DNA from: Pseudomonadota bacterium
GTDB lineage: Bacteria > Pseudomonadota > Gammaproteobacteria > Burkholderiales > JAJZUU01
Assembly: GCA_021848325.1 (NCBI GenBank)
Contig: JAJZUU010000010.1
Span: 1-64,000 of the forward strand
DNA length: 64,000 nt
Direction of reading: 5' to 3'
In this document: positions 27,864-35,757 of the stretch, in pieces
How the letters are laid out: the number at the start of each line of letters is the position of its first letter
How positions within the stretch are numbered: position 1 is the first letter of the stretch
Position numbers and translations under genes: made by a program
The notes under the pieces: generated by a model
Told to the model about the DNA's origin: nothing
The model's database searches: none
What the model saw: the letters and a program-made list of their open reading frames with translations, nothing else

Positions 27864-28166
27864 ATGAAAGACCCGAAAACCCTGGACGAGTACCTGGACC
27901 TGGTGCACCAGGCGGTCTATGAGGTGGACGAACTGCGTGCCTGCATAGACGACGACATGGAAGAGATGGAGAACTATCTGCCGTTCGTGGAGCAATTGGA
28001 CGCACAATTGCGCGCGTTGTTCGATGAAATGACCAGCGGCAAGTACACCTTTCCCGCCAACGCCGACCTGCCGTTCATGGCCATCGTGCAGCGTTTCGGC
28101 GTGCACATTCCCTTCAGAAAACTGCTGGAAACCATCAACCGCACTCACCGTCGAGGCTTGGCGTAG
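27864..28166 (+). CDS. Small conserved-type protein downstream of hdrB
   Basis: A 100-residue acidic, helical protein (MKDPKTLDEYLDLVHQAVYE, then VDELRACIDDDMEEMENYL, then FVEQLDAQLRALFDEMTSGK). There is no signal peptide, Cys cluster or transmembrane segment. ATG 27864 is preferred over the in-frame ATG at 27786 because AGGGGG lies 7-8 nt upstream and the extra 26 residues look random. It lies 83 bp after hdrB on the same strand, so it may be co-transcribed with the Qmo operon; whether it is a Qmo accessory is positional inference. I do not recognise the family. Confidence 0.65.
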   Translation: MKDPKTLDEYLDLVHQAVYEVDELRACIDDDMEEMENYLPFVEQLDAQLRALFDEMTSGKYTFPANADLPFMAIVQRFGVHIPFRKLLETINRTHRRGLA

Positions 28167-28192
28167 GGCGTTGCGGTGCTGCCGCGGCATCC

Positions 28193-29452
28193 TCAGCCCA
28201 ACTGCCGGGCCCACTCGATTGCCGCCATGTGATCCGAACTGGCCGTGCTGAGTTCGGTGCCCAGGACGGCGCAGAGGCGTTCTGCGCCTCGCAGGTCGTT
28301 GCTCTCGAAGGCCACGGCGAGTTGCAGGAAGGGGCCGTATTTGCCTTTGCGGTGCAGCAGCGCGACGGTCACCTCGTCCGGCAGATCGAGGTGGGACAGC
28401 GCCTGTTCCATGGGGATGCCGAGGAGGGTGTCGAGCATGGAGAATATACCGACCACGAACAGATGCCCCGCCTCCCGCTGGGTGATGGTTCTCTGGCCCA
28501 GCAACTCGGTCAGACGTCCGCGAATAAGCGCGGTGTTTAGCAGCAGGCGCTGCGCGGCATGGATGTCCACCCCGGCGAAGATCAGCAGGCTCAGCCAACG
28601 CCATAGAAAGTCGTGGCCCAGCAACATGATGGCGCTGCGGATCGATCCCACCTTGTAAGGCAAGCCGAACCCCACCGAATTGATGTAGCACAGTAGGCTG
28701 TAGCATAGCGCCACGTCGTGCTTGAAGGCGTCCTCGATGACGCCGATGTCGGCATCGTTGAGCACCAGATTGAACAGTTGCATCACGCGCGCAGTGGAAG
28801 GGTCCGCCCGGTTCATGGCAAAGGTTTCCGGAACCCCAAGGCAGGCGCCCTGATACAGGGCGAACGGCCCCCCCTTGACGGCATGGAACTGCCGATAACC
28901 CTGGATGTTCCTGGCGATGTACTTCAGGGGCAGGTGCTGCACGGGTTTCACATCTTCCAGGACAGAGTCGGCAGTTTCCTTGCCCACATCGAAGGAAACA
29001 TAGGAGGCCAGTTCATACAGCGGTTGTAGCTGTGGCCCGTAACTAAAACCGCTGAGACTGAAACGGAAGTTCTTGGCGCGCAGTTTCCTGGAGATGCCGA
29101 TGAGTTCGGGGGGGGATATTCCGCCCGGCTGGATCTCCAGCACAATCCTCTCCGCCGGCAACAAGTCCAGGAAATCGCTTGCCAGGGCGTCGGATGAAAC
29201 GGGCAGGAAAGCGAGCCGGTCTCCCAGAACCTGGTGCAGGCCGAAGTTATTGAATACGTGCACGATGAGCTTGGCGCTGGCATTCAGGGTGGCCGGCCGG
29301 CCCGGCCCTGCGGTGCCATGGTCTTGGGTAAAGAGAAGCTCGTAACCGACGACCTTTTCCGCGGCATCGCAAATCGGTTGGCGGGATATGAATATCCTCC
29401 CATTTCCCTCCATGGCCTCTTTGGGCGGAGGTGATCCCTCGCGCTGGGACAT
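28193..29452 (-). CDS. EAL-HDOD (YuxH-type) signalling protein
   Basis: A 419-residue protein. Residues 20-215 are an EAL-like domain with ISRQPICDAAEKVVGYELLF as its start. The catalytic motifs are degenerate: ELL in place of EAL, and the usual DDFG replaced by LSGFSYG. It therefore probably senses or scaffolds rather than cleaving cyclic-di-GMP. Residues 215-400 are an HDOD domain (FNLVLNDADIGVIEDAFKHD, then LCYSLLCYINSVGFGLP, GSIRSAIMLLGHDFLWRWLS, DTLLGIPMEQALSHLDLPD). This EAL-HDOD pair is the YuxH/CdgJ family, linked to motility in other bacteria. It is convergent with the small gene downstream of hdrB. Confidence 0.88.
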   Translation of the reverse strand: MSQREGSPPPKEAMEGNGRIFISRQPICDAAEKVVGYELLFTQDHGTAGPGRPATLNASAKLIVHVFNNFGLHQVLGDRLAFLPVSSDALASDFLDLLPAERIVLEIQPGGISPPELIGISRKLRAKNFRFSLSGFSYGPQLQPLYELASYVSFDVGKETADSVLEDVKPVQHLPLKYIARNIQGYRQFHAVKGGPFALYQGACLGVPETFAMNRADPSTARVMQLFNLVLNDADIGVIEDAFKHDVALCYSLLCYINSVGFGLPYKVGSIRSAIMLLGHDFLWRWLSLLIFAGVDIHAAQRLLLNTALIRGRLTELLGQRTITQREAGHLFVVGIFSMLDTLLGIPMEQALSHLDLPDEVTVALLHRKGKYGPFLQLAVAFESNDLRGAERLCAVLGTELSTASSDHMAAIEWARQLG

Positions 29453-29725
29453 CTCGGTTTTTCGCTTCCCTTCTTGTGTTCATCCCGCAGAATGGCCGTT
29501 CTCGCTAAACCAGCGGGGGCGAGACATAAATTGCTTTCAAGCGATCTTTATCCATATATAGCATATCGCGGGTTGTTCTGGTTTCGGAGTCAAGGCAACG
29601 GCGGCCATGTCCGGCGGCGGTCCCCGGTGCAGGCGGGGGATGCCGGCAATGCTCGGGAGGAGTGCGATCGGCCAGGCAACCGATGCTGCGGTGCCCGCTC
29701 CGCGTGGGTAGGCACCCAATCGCTA

Positions 29726-29742
29726 TGCACCAAGATGATGCA
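29726..29742 (+). promoter_or_regulatory. NtrC-binding site 1 of amtB
   Basis: TGCACCAAGATGATGCA fits the NtrC dyad TGCACC-N5-GGTGCA with one mismatch, and is close to the classic glnA enhancer site. It lies about 110 bp upstream of the sigma-54 promoter. Confidence 0.75.
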
Positions 29743-29755
29743 GAAAATTGATTGA

Positions 29756-29772
29756 TGCATCCAAATAGTGCA
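29756..29772 (+). promoter_or_regulatory. NtrC-binding site 2 of amtB
   Basis: TGCATCCAAATAGTGCA is a second dyad centred exactly 30 bp from site 1, about three helical turns, so two NtrC dimers would bind on the same DNA face. Confidence 0.7.
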
Positions 29773-29835
29773 TTAGTGGCTTGTTTTGAACCGTTTAAAA
29801 TAGATAATATATGTTATATCAGTGCGATATTGTAA

Positions 29836-29851
29836 TGGAACAATTCTTGCT
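29836..29851 (+). promoter_or_regulatory. Sigma-54 promoter of amtB
   Basis: TGGAACAATTCTTGCT has the invariant GG (29837-29838) and GC (29849-29850) ten bases apart, with good TTGC context. Transcription should start near 29862, about 23 nt before the ATG. Together with the two NtrC dyads upstream it makes a complete nitrogen-starvation promoter. Confidence 0.85.
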
Positions 29852-29884
29852 AGTAGGCGTTCTTTAGCGTGATCAGAGGAAAAA

Positions 29885-31087
29885 ATGGAGAGCCTTAAAA
29901 TTAGCAGCGATGTGCTGTTCATACTGCTCGGCGCGATCATGGTCCTTGCCATGCATGCCGGGTTCGCATTTTTGGAGTTGGGGACCGTGCGCAAGAAGAA
30001 CCAGGTCAACGCCCTGGTGAAGATATTGACAGACTTTTCCGTTTCCACCATAGCCTATTTCTTCATCGGCTACACCGTCGCCTATGGAGTGAACTTCCTG
30101 CAGGGGGCGGAGTATCTGGCCCAGAAGAGCGGGTACGAATTGGTGAAGTTTTTCTTCCTGCTCACCTTTGCCGCGGCCATTCCGGCTATCGTCTCGGGCG
30201 GTATCGCCGAACGGGCGAAATTCAATCCGCAACTGGTCGCTACCTTCCTGCTGGTGGGGTTTGTCTATCCCTTCTTCGAGGGCATCGCCTGGAACAACCA
30301 TCTGGGTTTCCAGGGCTGGCTGCAGGCTGCATTTGGCGCCAAGTTCCACGATTTCGCCGGCTCGGTGGTAGTGCACGCGGTGGGCGGGTGGATCGGGCTG
30401 GCCGCGGTGCTGCTGTTGGGTGCCCGGCGCGGACGCTATACCCATGACGGTCTGGTCTCGGCGCACCCGCCGTCCAGCATCCCGTTCCTGGCGCTGGGGG
30501 CCTGGATACTTACCGTGGGCTGGTTCGGCTTCAATGTCATGTCGGCCCAGACCATCGATGCCGTGAGCGGCCTGGTCGCAGTCAACTCCCTGATGGCGAT
30601 GGTGGGGGGCACCCTGGCGGCGCTGCTGGCGGGCAAGAACGACCCTGGATTCGTGCACAACGGCCCGCTGGCCGGCCTGGTGGCGGTATGCGCAGGTTCC
30701 GATCTAATGCACCCGGTGGGCGCCCTGGTGACCGGGGTCATAGCCGGCCTGCTGTTCGTCCACATGTTTACCCTCACCCAGAACAAGTGGAAGATCGACG
30801 ACGTGCTGGGGGTGTGGCCCCTTCACGGCCTGTGCGGCGCCTGGGGCGGCATCGCCGCCGGCATCTTCGGTCTGAAGGCCTTGGGCGGCATGGGTGGCGT
30901 GAGTTTGGTGTCGCAACTTCTGGGCACCCTGCTCGGCGTGGCCGTCGCCTTTGGCGGGGGCCTGGCCGTCTACGGCCTGCTCAAGGCGGTGGTAGGTATC
31001 CGTCTGGATGCGGAAGAGGAGTTCAACGGGGCGGACCTGAGCATCCACAAGATCACCGCTACCCCGGAGAAAGAGGGGGGCTGGTAA
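29885..31087 (+). CDS. amtB: Ammonium transporter AmtB
   Basis: A 400-residue inner-membrane channel for ammonium with eleven predicted helices. The twin pore histidines are in DFAGSVVVHAVGGWIGLAAV (about 158-177) and GVWPLHGLCGAWGGIAAG (about 310-327). The aromatic gate region FPFFEGIAWNNH-type (VYPFFEGIAWNNHLGFQGW) and the signature AAIPAIVSGGIAERAKFNP (about 97-115) are intact. The N-terminus begins inside the first helix with no long signal peptide. No glnK precedes or follows it. The NtrC/sigma-54 promoter upstream predicts expression in nitrogen limitation, consistent with GlnE in the same window. Confidence 0.94.
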   Translation: MESLKISSDVLFILLGAIMVLAMHAGFAFLELGTVRKKNQVNALVKILTDFSVSTIAYFFIGYTVAYGVNFLQGAEYLAQKSGYELVKFFFLLTFAAAIPAIVSGGIAERAKFNPQLVATFLLVGFVYPFFEGIAWNNHLGFQGWLQAAFGAKFHDFAGSVVVHAVGGWIGLAAVLLLGARRGRYTHDGLVSAHPPSSIPFLALGAWILTVGWFGFNVMSAQTIDAVSGLVAVNSLMAMVGGTLAALLAGKNDPGFVHNGPLAGLVAVCAGSDLMHPVGALVTGVIAGLLFVHMFTLTQNKWKIDDVLGVWPLHGLCGAWGGIAAGIFGLKALGGMGGVSLVSQLLGTLLGVAVAFGGGLAVYGLLKAVVGIRLDAEEEFNGADLSIHKITATPEKEGGW

Positions 31088-31121
31088 TGGGCGTTGATGT
31101 TGACTAGTTTATTTTGATCGG

Positions 31122-31163
31122 TAAACAGAAGGCCCCGTGATCCTAAACGGGGCCTTCTGTTTG
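31122..31163. terminator. Bidirectional terminator after amtB
   Basis: AAACAGAAGGCCCCG pairs with CGGGGCCTTCTGTTT around a 10-nt loop: a perfect 15-bp stem, with A/T-rich flanks that provide a T-run on both strands. It closes the amtB transcript. Confidence 0.85.
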
Positions 31164-31255
31164 TGCCTTTCCCGGAAAGCGGCCATTACCAGCAGTCAAG
31201 TCCAAAATCTGCTGTAAATATCCTTCGGCTCAGTCAATGACAGATGGTTCTTCAG

Positions 31256-31291
31256 CCGGCGAGGGCAACAACGTTTTGACCCTCGCCGGCA
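31256..31291. repeat. Inverted repeat between amtB and the IS256 remnant
   Basis: GCCGGCGAGGG and CCCTCGCCGGC form an 11-bp perfect stem with a 14-nt loop. No T-run follows on either strand. It may be a relic of an element end. Confidence 0.5.
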
Positions 31292-31332
31292 GCGCGAGCC
31301 GCGGCCCACTCCCTGAAATCGTCCATATCTAA

Positions 31333-31532
31333 ACGCCGTGTGGTTATTCCACACAAGGAACCTGCAACAACGTTATGGGCCAGAATCCTCACCGCCCCGG
31401 TGGGTTATCCCCCAGAAAGCCCGTATGCGGCGTTGCGGCTCGTCAGCGTGGAATAAACACGCCTTCCTCCCCGCGCCTTGCCTGCGGGCTTTCTGGGGGT
31501 ACCGCGTGTAACATTTAATGCTAAACAGGTCC
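31333..31532 (-). mobile_element. MITE-2 partial copy, inserted in the transposase remnant
   Basis: About 200 bp nearly identical (reverse-complemented) to the left 200 bp of the element at 49603-49868. It shares the outer end GGACCTGTT.AGCATTAA, the long arm ACCCCCAGAAAGCCCGC and its partner CTTTCTGGGGGATAACCC. The other terminal inverted repeat is missing, so this copy is truncated. It begins exactly after ..CGCTACCTTA of the transposase reading frame (protein ..ERRYL), so it interrupts that gene. Confidence 0.7.
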
Positions 31533-32490
31533 TAAGGTAGCGGCGTTCCTGCCAGGTTTCGTTGTGCTCGGCCAGCGGGGCTCCGATCAGGCATAATGCC
31601 GATTCGTCGTTCGGAAAGATGCGAATCACACGTTCACGGCGGCGAATCTCCTGGTTGAGCCGCTCCTGCGTGTTGGTGCTCCTCAGGCGCTTGCGATATT
31701 TCTCCGGCAGCGCCATGACGGCCATCGCATCCTCGAAGCCGGCTTTCAGGCACGCTACCGCCTTGGGAGCGGTCATGGCGAAGCGCTCGGCGAATTCGGC
31801 CAGCCGGCGCCAAAGTGCTTGGCCACTGCCTGGATCAGCCCGCCGTGATCGTCGGACACGACGAACGTCACGCCCTTCAAGCCCCGGCCCTTGAGCCAGC
31901 GGAAGCTCTCGTCCCAGGTGGCGAAGCTCTCGGTATCGCCAATCTTCACGCCGAGAATCTCGCGGTAGCCGTCTCCGCGGATGCCCGACACAACCAGCGC
32001 CGCACGCGATACGACACGATCCTCCCCCCGGCTCTTGATGAACAGGGCATCGACCAGCACGAACGGATACTCATCTTCCAGCCGGCGTTCGTTGAAGGCC
32101 CGCACCCGCGCGTCCAGCCCGGCGCACAGCGCACTCACCGTCGACTTCGAGAAACTCGCGCCGCACAGCTCTTCGGTGATCGCCGATACCTTGCGCGTGG
32201 AGACGCCCTGCACGACCATCTCCATGAGCGCCAGCGCGAAGGCCTGTTCGCTCCTCTGGTGGCGCTTGAAGACGTCGGTCGAGAAACTGCCGTCGCGCGC
32301 GTCTGCGGCACTTGCAGCGTGACCGGGCCCACCCGGGTGTAGAGCGTGCGCGGCCGGTAGCCGTTGCGGTACCCCTGCCGATCTTCCGTCCGCTCGTGCC
32401 GATCCGCTCCCAGCATCTCTGTCGCCTGTGCCTCCAGTACCTGATTCAGCACCGTTTCCACCCGCTTCGCCAGCCCATCCTGACCGCTCA
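31533..32490 (-). pseudogene. IS256-family transposase, frameshifted and truncated
   Basis: Three minus-strand frames together make an IS256 (Mutator-type) transposase. The N-terminal piece (about 32490-32300) reads GLAKRVETVLNQVLEAQATE, then QGYRNGYRPRTLYTRVGPVT. The middle (about 32290-31810) reads VSTRKVSAITEELCGASFSK, then DALFIKSRGEDRVVSRAALV and VTFVVSDDHGGLIQAVAKHF, with the catalytic Asp regions. The C-terminal piece (about 31805-31533) reads AMAVMALPEKYRKRLRSTNT, then QERLNQEIRRRERVIRIFPN. Frameshifts lie near 32295 and 31808. The true N-terminus and the last residues are missing: the 3' side is cut by MITE-2, the 5' side is joined to an HsdR-like fragment. It cannot move by itself. 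Confidence 0.85.
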
Positions 32491-32592
32491 GTCGATCACG
32501 CCAGTGGATTTGCCATCCGCGTAGAGCAGATGGTCGGCGAAGCCGCGGCCGGGGAGGGGTGGAAGCGTGCCGAGCCTCGCGCCGTCGCCCGG
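32488..32592 (-). pseudogene. Fragment resembling an HsdR N-terminal nuclease domain
   Basis: Between two in-frame stops the minus strand reads PLPGRGFADHLLYADGKSTG, then VID. This resembles the conserved 'GxGFADYLLYVDGKAxGVIEAK' block of type I restriction HsdR subunits, including the Asp of the nuclease core. It ends where the IS256 remnant begins (GTGATCGAC-TGAGCGG). The fragment is too short to function. Recognition is from the motif alone; a search is needed to confirm. Confidence 0.45.
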
Positions 32593-32805
32593 TTAGGCCG
32601 TAGCGGTCAGTCCGGAGGCCGTCCCCCGGGACGCGTAGTTCATGGGGAAATATTTTTGTTGACTTCGGCGTAATTAGCGGGTAAAAAGCACGCTGATGTC
32701 TAACTTTCAAGCATTGCGTCATACCGGCGTTCGCCGCTCGTGGTCTTGAGGATTAAACATTTCACGGGATTTCCCGCTTTTATTTTGTTGCTAGGAACTA
32801 CGAAA

Positions 32806-33009
32806 ATGCCAACTGGTACAGTCAAATGGTTTAACGATTCAAAGGGTTTTGGATTCATCACGCCGGACAACGGCGGCGAGGATTTGTTCGCGCACTTCTC
32901 CGCAATCCAAGGCTCAGGTTTTAAGACGCTGAAGGAAGGCCAGAAGGTCAGCTATGAAGTGACCCAAGGGCCTAAGGGCAAGCAGGCTTCCAACATCCAG
33001 CCTGAATAG
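32806..33009 (+). CDS. Cold-shock protein, CspA family
   Basis: A 67-residue OB-fold RNA chaperone: [20 protein letters not shown] (residues 4-23) contains RNP1 (KGFGFIT), and [20 protein letters not shown] contains RNP2 (LFAHFS). It ends [13 protein letters not shown], as standard Csp proteins do. The start ATG 32806 has CTAGGAACTACGAAA upstream. The preceding stretch (32690-32805) is AT-rich and could be the long structured 5' leader typical of Csp messages. It is an intact gene in an otherwise decayed patch. Confidence 0.94.
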   Translation: MPTGTVKWFNDSKGFGFITPDNGGEDLFAHFSAIQGSGFKTLKEGQKVSYEVTQGPKGKQASNIQPE

Positions 33010-33033
33010 TCCGGCGTCCCCACAGCCAGGAAG

Positions 33034-33062
33034 GCCGAGGCGTAGAGCTTCGGCTTTTTTTT
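33034..33062 (+). terminator. Rho-independent terminator of the csp gene
   Basis: GCCGAGGC, loop GTAGA, GCTTCGGC (one G.U pair) followed by eight T. A strong intrinsic terminator 25 bp after the stop. Confidence 0.85.
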
Positions 33063-33133
33063 CGTCCCTGGAATGAGGCAGCCGGCCGTGGGTTCTTGCC
33101 GCAGGGGGCGGTTTCGGTGTGCGGGTGGAGCGC

Positions 33134-34098
33134 CTACCGGAAGGGGTAGCTCGGCAGCGCCGCGGTGTTGATGGCGGCATGGTAGACGGGGTTCGAGTCG
33201 GCCACGATAGCGGCGGCGACGCGCCGGCGCAGGTCACTCGAGCCGTGGGTGTCGAATAGCGGCCGGGCGGCCTGTTCCCCGCGGGCCAGCTTGCGGTAAA
33301 AGCTGATTGCGGTGGCGGGGCGGAAGCCGGCCATGGCCGCGAGCCGGATGCCGATCTGGTCGGCCTCTATCTCCTGGGCGCGGGAAAGCGGCATCAGCGC
33401 GAGGTAGACGGAGAGGTCTGAATCCATCTTCGCCAGCACGTCGGGCAGTTTTCGGTGGAGGTTCTTGGGGTTGCGCAGCAGCACAGCGGTCGCCTGTTCG
33501 CGAATATGCTCGGCGATGGCGTGACCGATTTCGTGGCCCAGCACGATGGCCAGTTCCTCGTCGCTGAGGTGGTAGGAGGCGATGAAGCGGCTACCCACCA
33601 GCAGCTTGCCGCCCGCCATGCAGTAGGCGTCCACCTGGGGGTCGTCGCTCAGGTGGATCTCCCATTTCCAGTCCGCCGCCTCGGGCTTGAGGCGGATGGC
33701 CTGGGCGATGAGGCGGCCCGCTAGGAGCCTGTCGGACTTGAAGAATCGAAGCGAAAATTCGGCTGGTCGAGGACAGATTTTGTCGATTTTGCAGGTCAAT
33801 AGTCGTTCTATTGACCAAAAAAGCGGCGAAATATGGACCGGTCAGGCGGATTTGCAGCCGATTTCCTTTAAGTCCGACAGGCTCCTAGGCGGCGCAGTTT
33901 GCGTACGGCGTCGCGGTCACGATCCAGCATGGCCCGGCGCCTTTGTTCCCGCAGGGTGTTGCGATAGGCGGCGTCCGCCAGGAGATGCAGCTCGACCGCG
34001 CTGAACGCGAGCTTCTGCTCCCGATCGGTGACGGGCACTTCCGCCCCGGCCAGGGGCGCGGCGAGGACCAGCATTAGGGCAATCGCAAACCGCTGCAT
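33134..34098 (-). pseudogene. M48-family periplasmic metallopeptidase gene split by MITE-1
   Basis: The 5' part (34098-33889) encodes a signal peptide MQRFAIALMLVLAAPLAGA and a helical segment ending RDAVRKLRRL. The 3' part (33720-33134) continues AGRLIAQAIRLKPEAADWKW, then VDAYCMAGGKLLVGSRF and the zinc motif IVLGHEIGHAIAEH, then the distal metal-ligand helix AQEIEADQIGIRLAAMAGF. Removing the 168-bp MITE-1 copy C less one CTAG gives ..CGC CGC CTA GCG GGC CGC.., restoring a continuous frame ..KLRRLAGRLIAQ.. of about 266 residues, close to the usual length of BepA/LoiP-like M48 proteins. These enzymes degrade misassembled outer-membrane proteins. The insertion cuts before the active site, so the gene is inactive unless the 3' part is re-initiated. 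Confidence 0.85.
33721..33888 (+). mobile_element. MITE-1 copy C (39-bp internal deletion)
   Basis: The same ends and orientation as copy A but 168 bp long: 39 bp between ..CGAAGCGA and AAATTCGG.. are absent, removing the GC hairpin. CTAG bounds both ends. It disrupts the M48 peptidase gene, and the sequence of that gene proves the extent of the insertion and a 2-4 bp target duplication within CTAG. Confidence 0.88.
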
Positions 34099-34256
34099 CG
34101 CATCTTCCTTGCCGGATGAAAGGTTCGGGGGCGCAGATTAAGCTAAATCGCGGTTGCTTGAGTAAGGACTTTAATATACGCCTTACCCTTAAGCGTAGTC
34201 GGAACCGGCTCGCTTGCAACACGGTTTCTGCGTGCCGGGGAACGGGCGGCGGTTCC

Positions 34257-34997
34257 TCAAGCCGCGCCAAGGCAGATTCCGTGCAGGGGGCATTGTCCGC
34301 AGCGGGGTTTGGGTCGGCAGATGCCCTTGCCGAGTTGGACGATGAGGGCGTGGTATTCGTTGTACAGGACGGCGTCTTGAGGGAGGCGACGCTGGAACGC
34401 GACCTGGATCTCGCCGTAGGATTCCTTGCCGGCCAGCAGCCCGAGGCGGGTGAAGATGCGGCGGGTATAGGCGTCGACCACGAATACCGGCAGACCCAGG
34501 GCGTAGAGCAGGATGGAGTCGGCGGTTTCTTCACCCACCCCGTGCACCGCGAGCAGTGCGTGACGCAGGGAAGCGGCGTCCTGCTGCCGGCCCAGGCGCT
34601 CCGGGGCGTCCGGCACGCCCCTTTCCTGGAGGAAGGCGCAGAAGGCGCGCAGGCGCTTGGCCTTGACGTTGAAATAGCCCGCCGGCCGCAACTGCGTCGC
34701 CAACTCCGGCTCGGGCATCCGCAAGATTGCCCGGCAGTTCAGGGCGTCGGCCGCGCGCAGATGGGTGATGGCCTTTTCCACATTGGTCCAGGCGGTGTTC
34801 TGGGTGAGGATGGCGCCCACCATCACCTCGAACGGCGTATCCCCGGGCCACCAGTCCTGTGGGCCGAAACGGGCCTGCAACAGGCGGTATGGCAGCAGCC
34901 AGGCCTCTGCTTGGGACGTGCCGGCTTTATTCTCCGCTGCTTTCTGCTTCCCGGTGGGGCTCACTGATCTTCCTCTGTCGCTGGGGCGCGTGGTCAC
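34257..34997 (-). CDS. Endonuclease III-like DNA glycosylase (HhH-GPD, iron-sulfur)
   Basis: A 246-residue base-excision repair enzyme. The helix-hairpin-helix reads LLAVHGVGEETADSILLYAL (about 150-169), followed by the catalytic Asp in VFVVDAYTRRIFTRLG. The C-terminus CRPKPRCGQCPLHGIC has the C-x6-C-x2-C-x5-C cluster spacing. Where endonuclease III has a catalytic Lys (GVGRKTA), this protein has Glu (GVGEETA). It thus belongs to the monofunctional branch (COG2231, MagIII-like), which removes alkylated purines without lyase activity. The start could be later than 34997, as the first 30 residues look unstructured. It is separated from the M48 remnant by a gene-free gap of 158 bp. Confidence 0.87.
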   Translation of the reverse strand: MTTRPSDRGRSVSPTGKQKAAENKAGTSQAEAWLLPYRLLQARFGPQDWWPGDTPFEVMVGAILTQNTAWTNVEKAITHLRAADALNCRAILRMPEPELATQLRPAGYFNVKAKRLRAFCAFLQERGVPDAPERLGRQQDAASLRHALLAVHGVGEETADSILLYALGLPVFVVDAYTRRIFTRLGLLAGKESYGEIQVAFQRRLPQDAVLYNEYHALIVQLGKGICRPKPRCGQCPLHGICLGAA

Positions 34998-35151
34998 GGC
35001 AGGCGACGCCTGTCGGCCCCTCTACTGGCCCGCGGCGTTTGATCCGGGCATTCTCCGCCCCACGGTCGTTTCTGTTGAGTGGCGTGCGGGATGAGCGTGG
35101 CCTTCAGCGTTTGTGAATAAACCTGTTACGCGACGGTTTCTTCACAACCTC

Positions 35152-35541
35152 TCAGAATTCCACCGGCAGGTAAAAGAAGACGAAACGGCCGTCATCGATG
35201 TCTACCATCAACGTCGCGCCGTGGTGCAGTCCATAGTCCACGTAGCCGGGGACGGCGCTGTCCTGGTGGCATTCGCCGGCGTGCTGCGGGGACTCGAAAT
35301 CCCGGTCGCGGTCATACCAGGAAAGCAGCATGTGTGCGCCCAGTCTTGCCGCGGCCTCTGCGTCGGCAAGCCGCATCGCCGCCAGGTAGTCGGCTGGCGG
35401 ATGCCCGGGGCTGAGTTTCACCGCATCCACCCGGGAGAAATCGGGCGGGGTGCGCAGCGGGCACTGGGCTGCCTCCCCGCTGTCCGGGGAGTCTACGCGG
35501 AGTGGCCGTTCCGCGCCTGCCGGTTTGGTTTCGTCGCTCAT
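35152..35541 (-). CDS. Conserved-type small protein (possibly AF1514/DUF5619-like)
   Basis: A 129-residue cytoplasmic protein. A disordered acidic N-terminus (1-35) precedes a compact domain: HPPADYLAAMRLADAEAAAR, LGAHMLLSWYDRDRDFESPQ, HAGECHQDSAVPGYVDYGLH and HGATLMVDIDDGRFVFFYLP. The SWYDR..SP..ECH layout recalls AF1514-type proteins found in anaerobes and sulfur metabolisers, but I am unsure. No catalytic residues can be assigned. It is monocistronic, convergent with nothing nearby and 216 bp from rdgC, which is divergent. Confidence 0.6.
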   Translation of the reverse strand: MSDETKPAGAERPLRVDSPDSGEAAQCPLRTPPDFSRVDAVKLSPGHPPADYLAAMRLADAEAAARLGAHMLLSWYDRDRDFESPQHAGECHQDSAVPGYVDYGLHHGATLMVDIDDGRFVFFYLPVEF

Positions 35542-35757
35542 GGCTGGTGTGGGAAGTTGGCCCGCCGAGCGCGGCGGGAGACTTGTCCCATATTATCCTG
35601 GAAACGCCGTGGCCGCTAGCGGCAGCGGTTAACCCAGGATTCTAAATACGCTTTGTCCAGTGGCTTCACCCGATTGGCCGGGGTACAATGCCCCCTTTTT
35701 CGGCAGCCGGGCCGAATGATGTGGAGCCCGTGCCTTGCCAAGGGAGACAAGCCTGCC

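Larger units (their letters stand above)
29453..29884 (+). other. amtB control region (432 bp without a gene)
   Basis: Apart from the NtrC sites and sigma-54 promoter listed separately, this is AT-rich leader (29765-29835) with no open frame. The ribosome site AGAGGAAAAA precedes ATG 29885. Confidence 0.6.

Noticed and set aside
31256-31291. Second amtB terminator
   Set aside because: Stem is strong but no T-run follows on either strand, and a perfect terminator already exists at 31122-31163.
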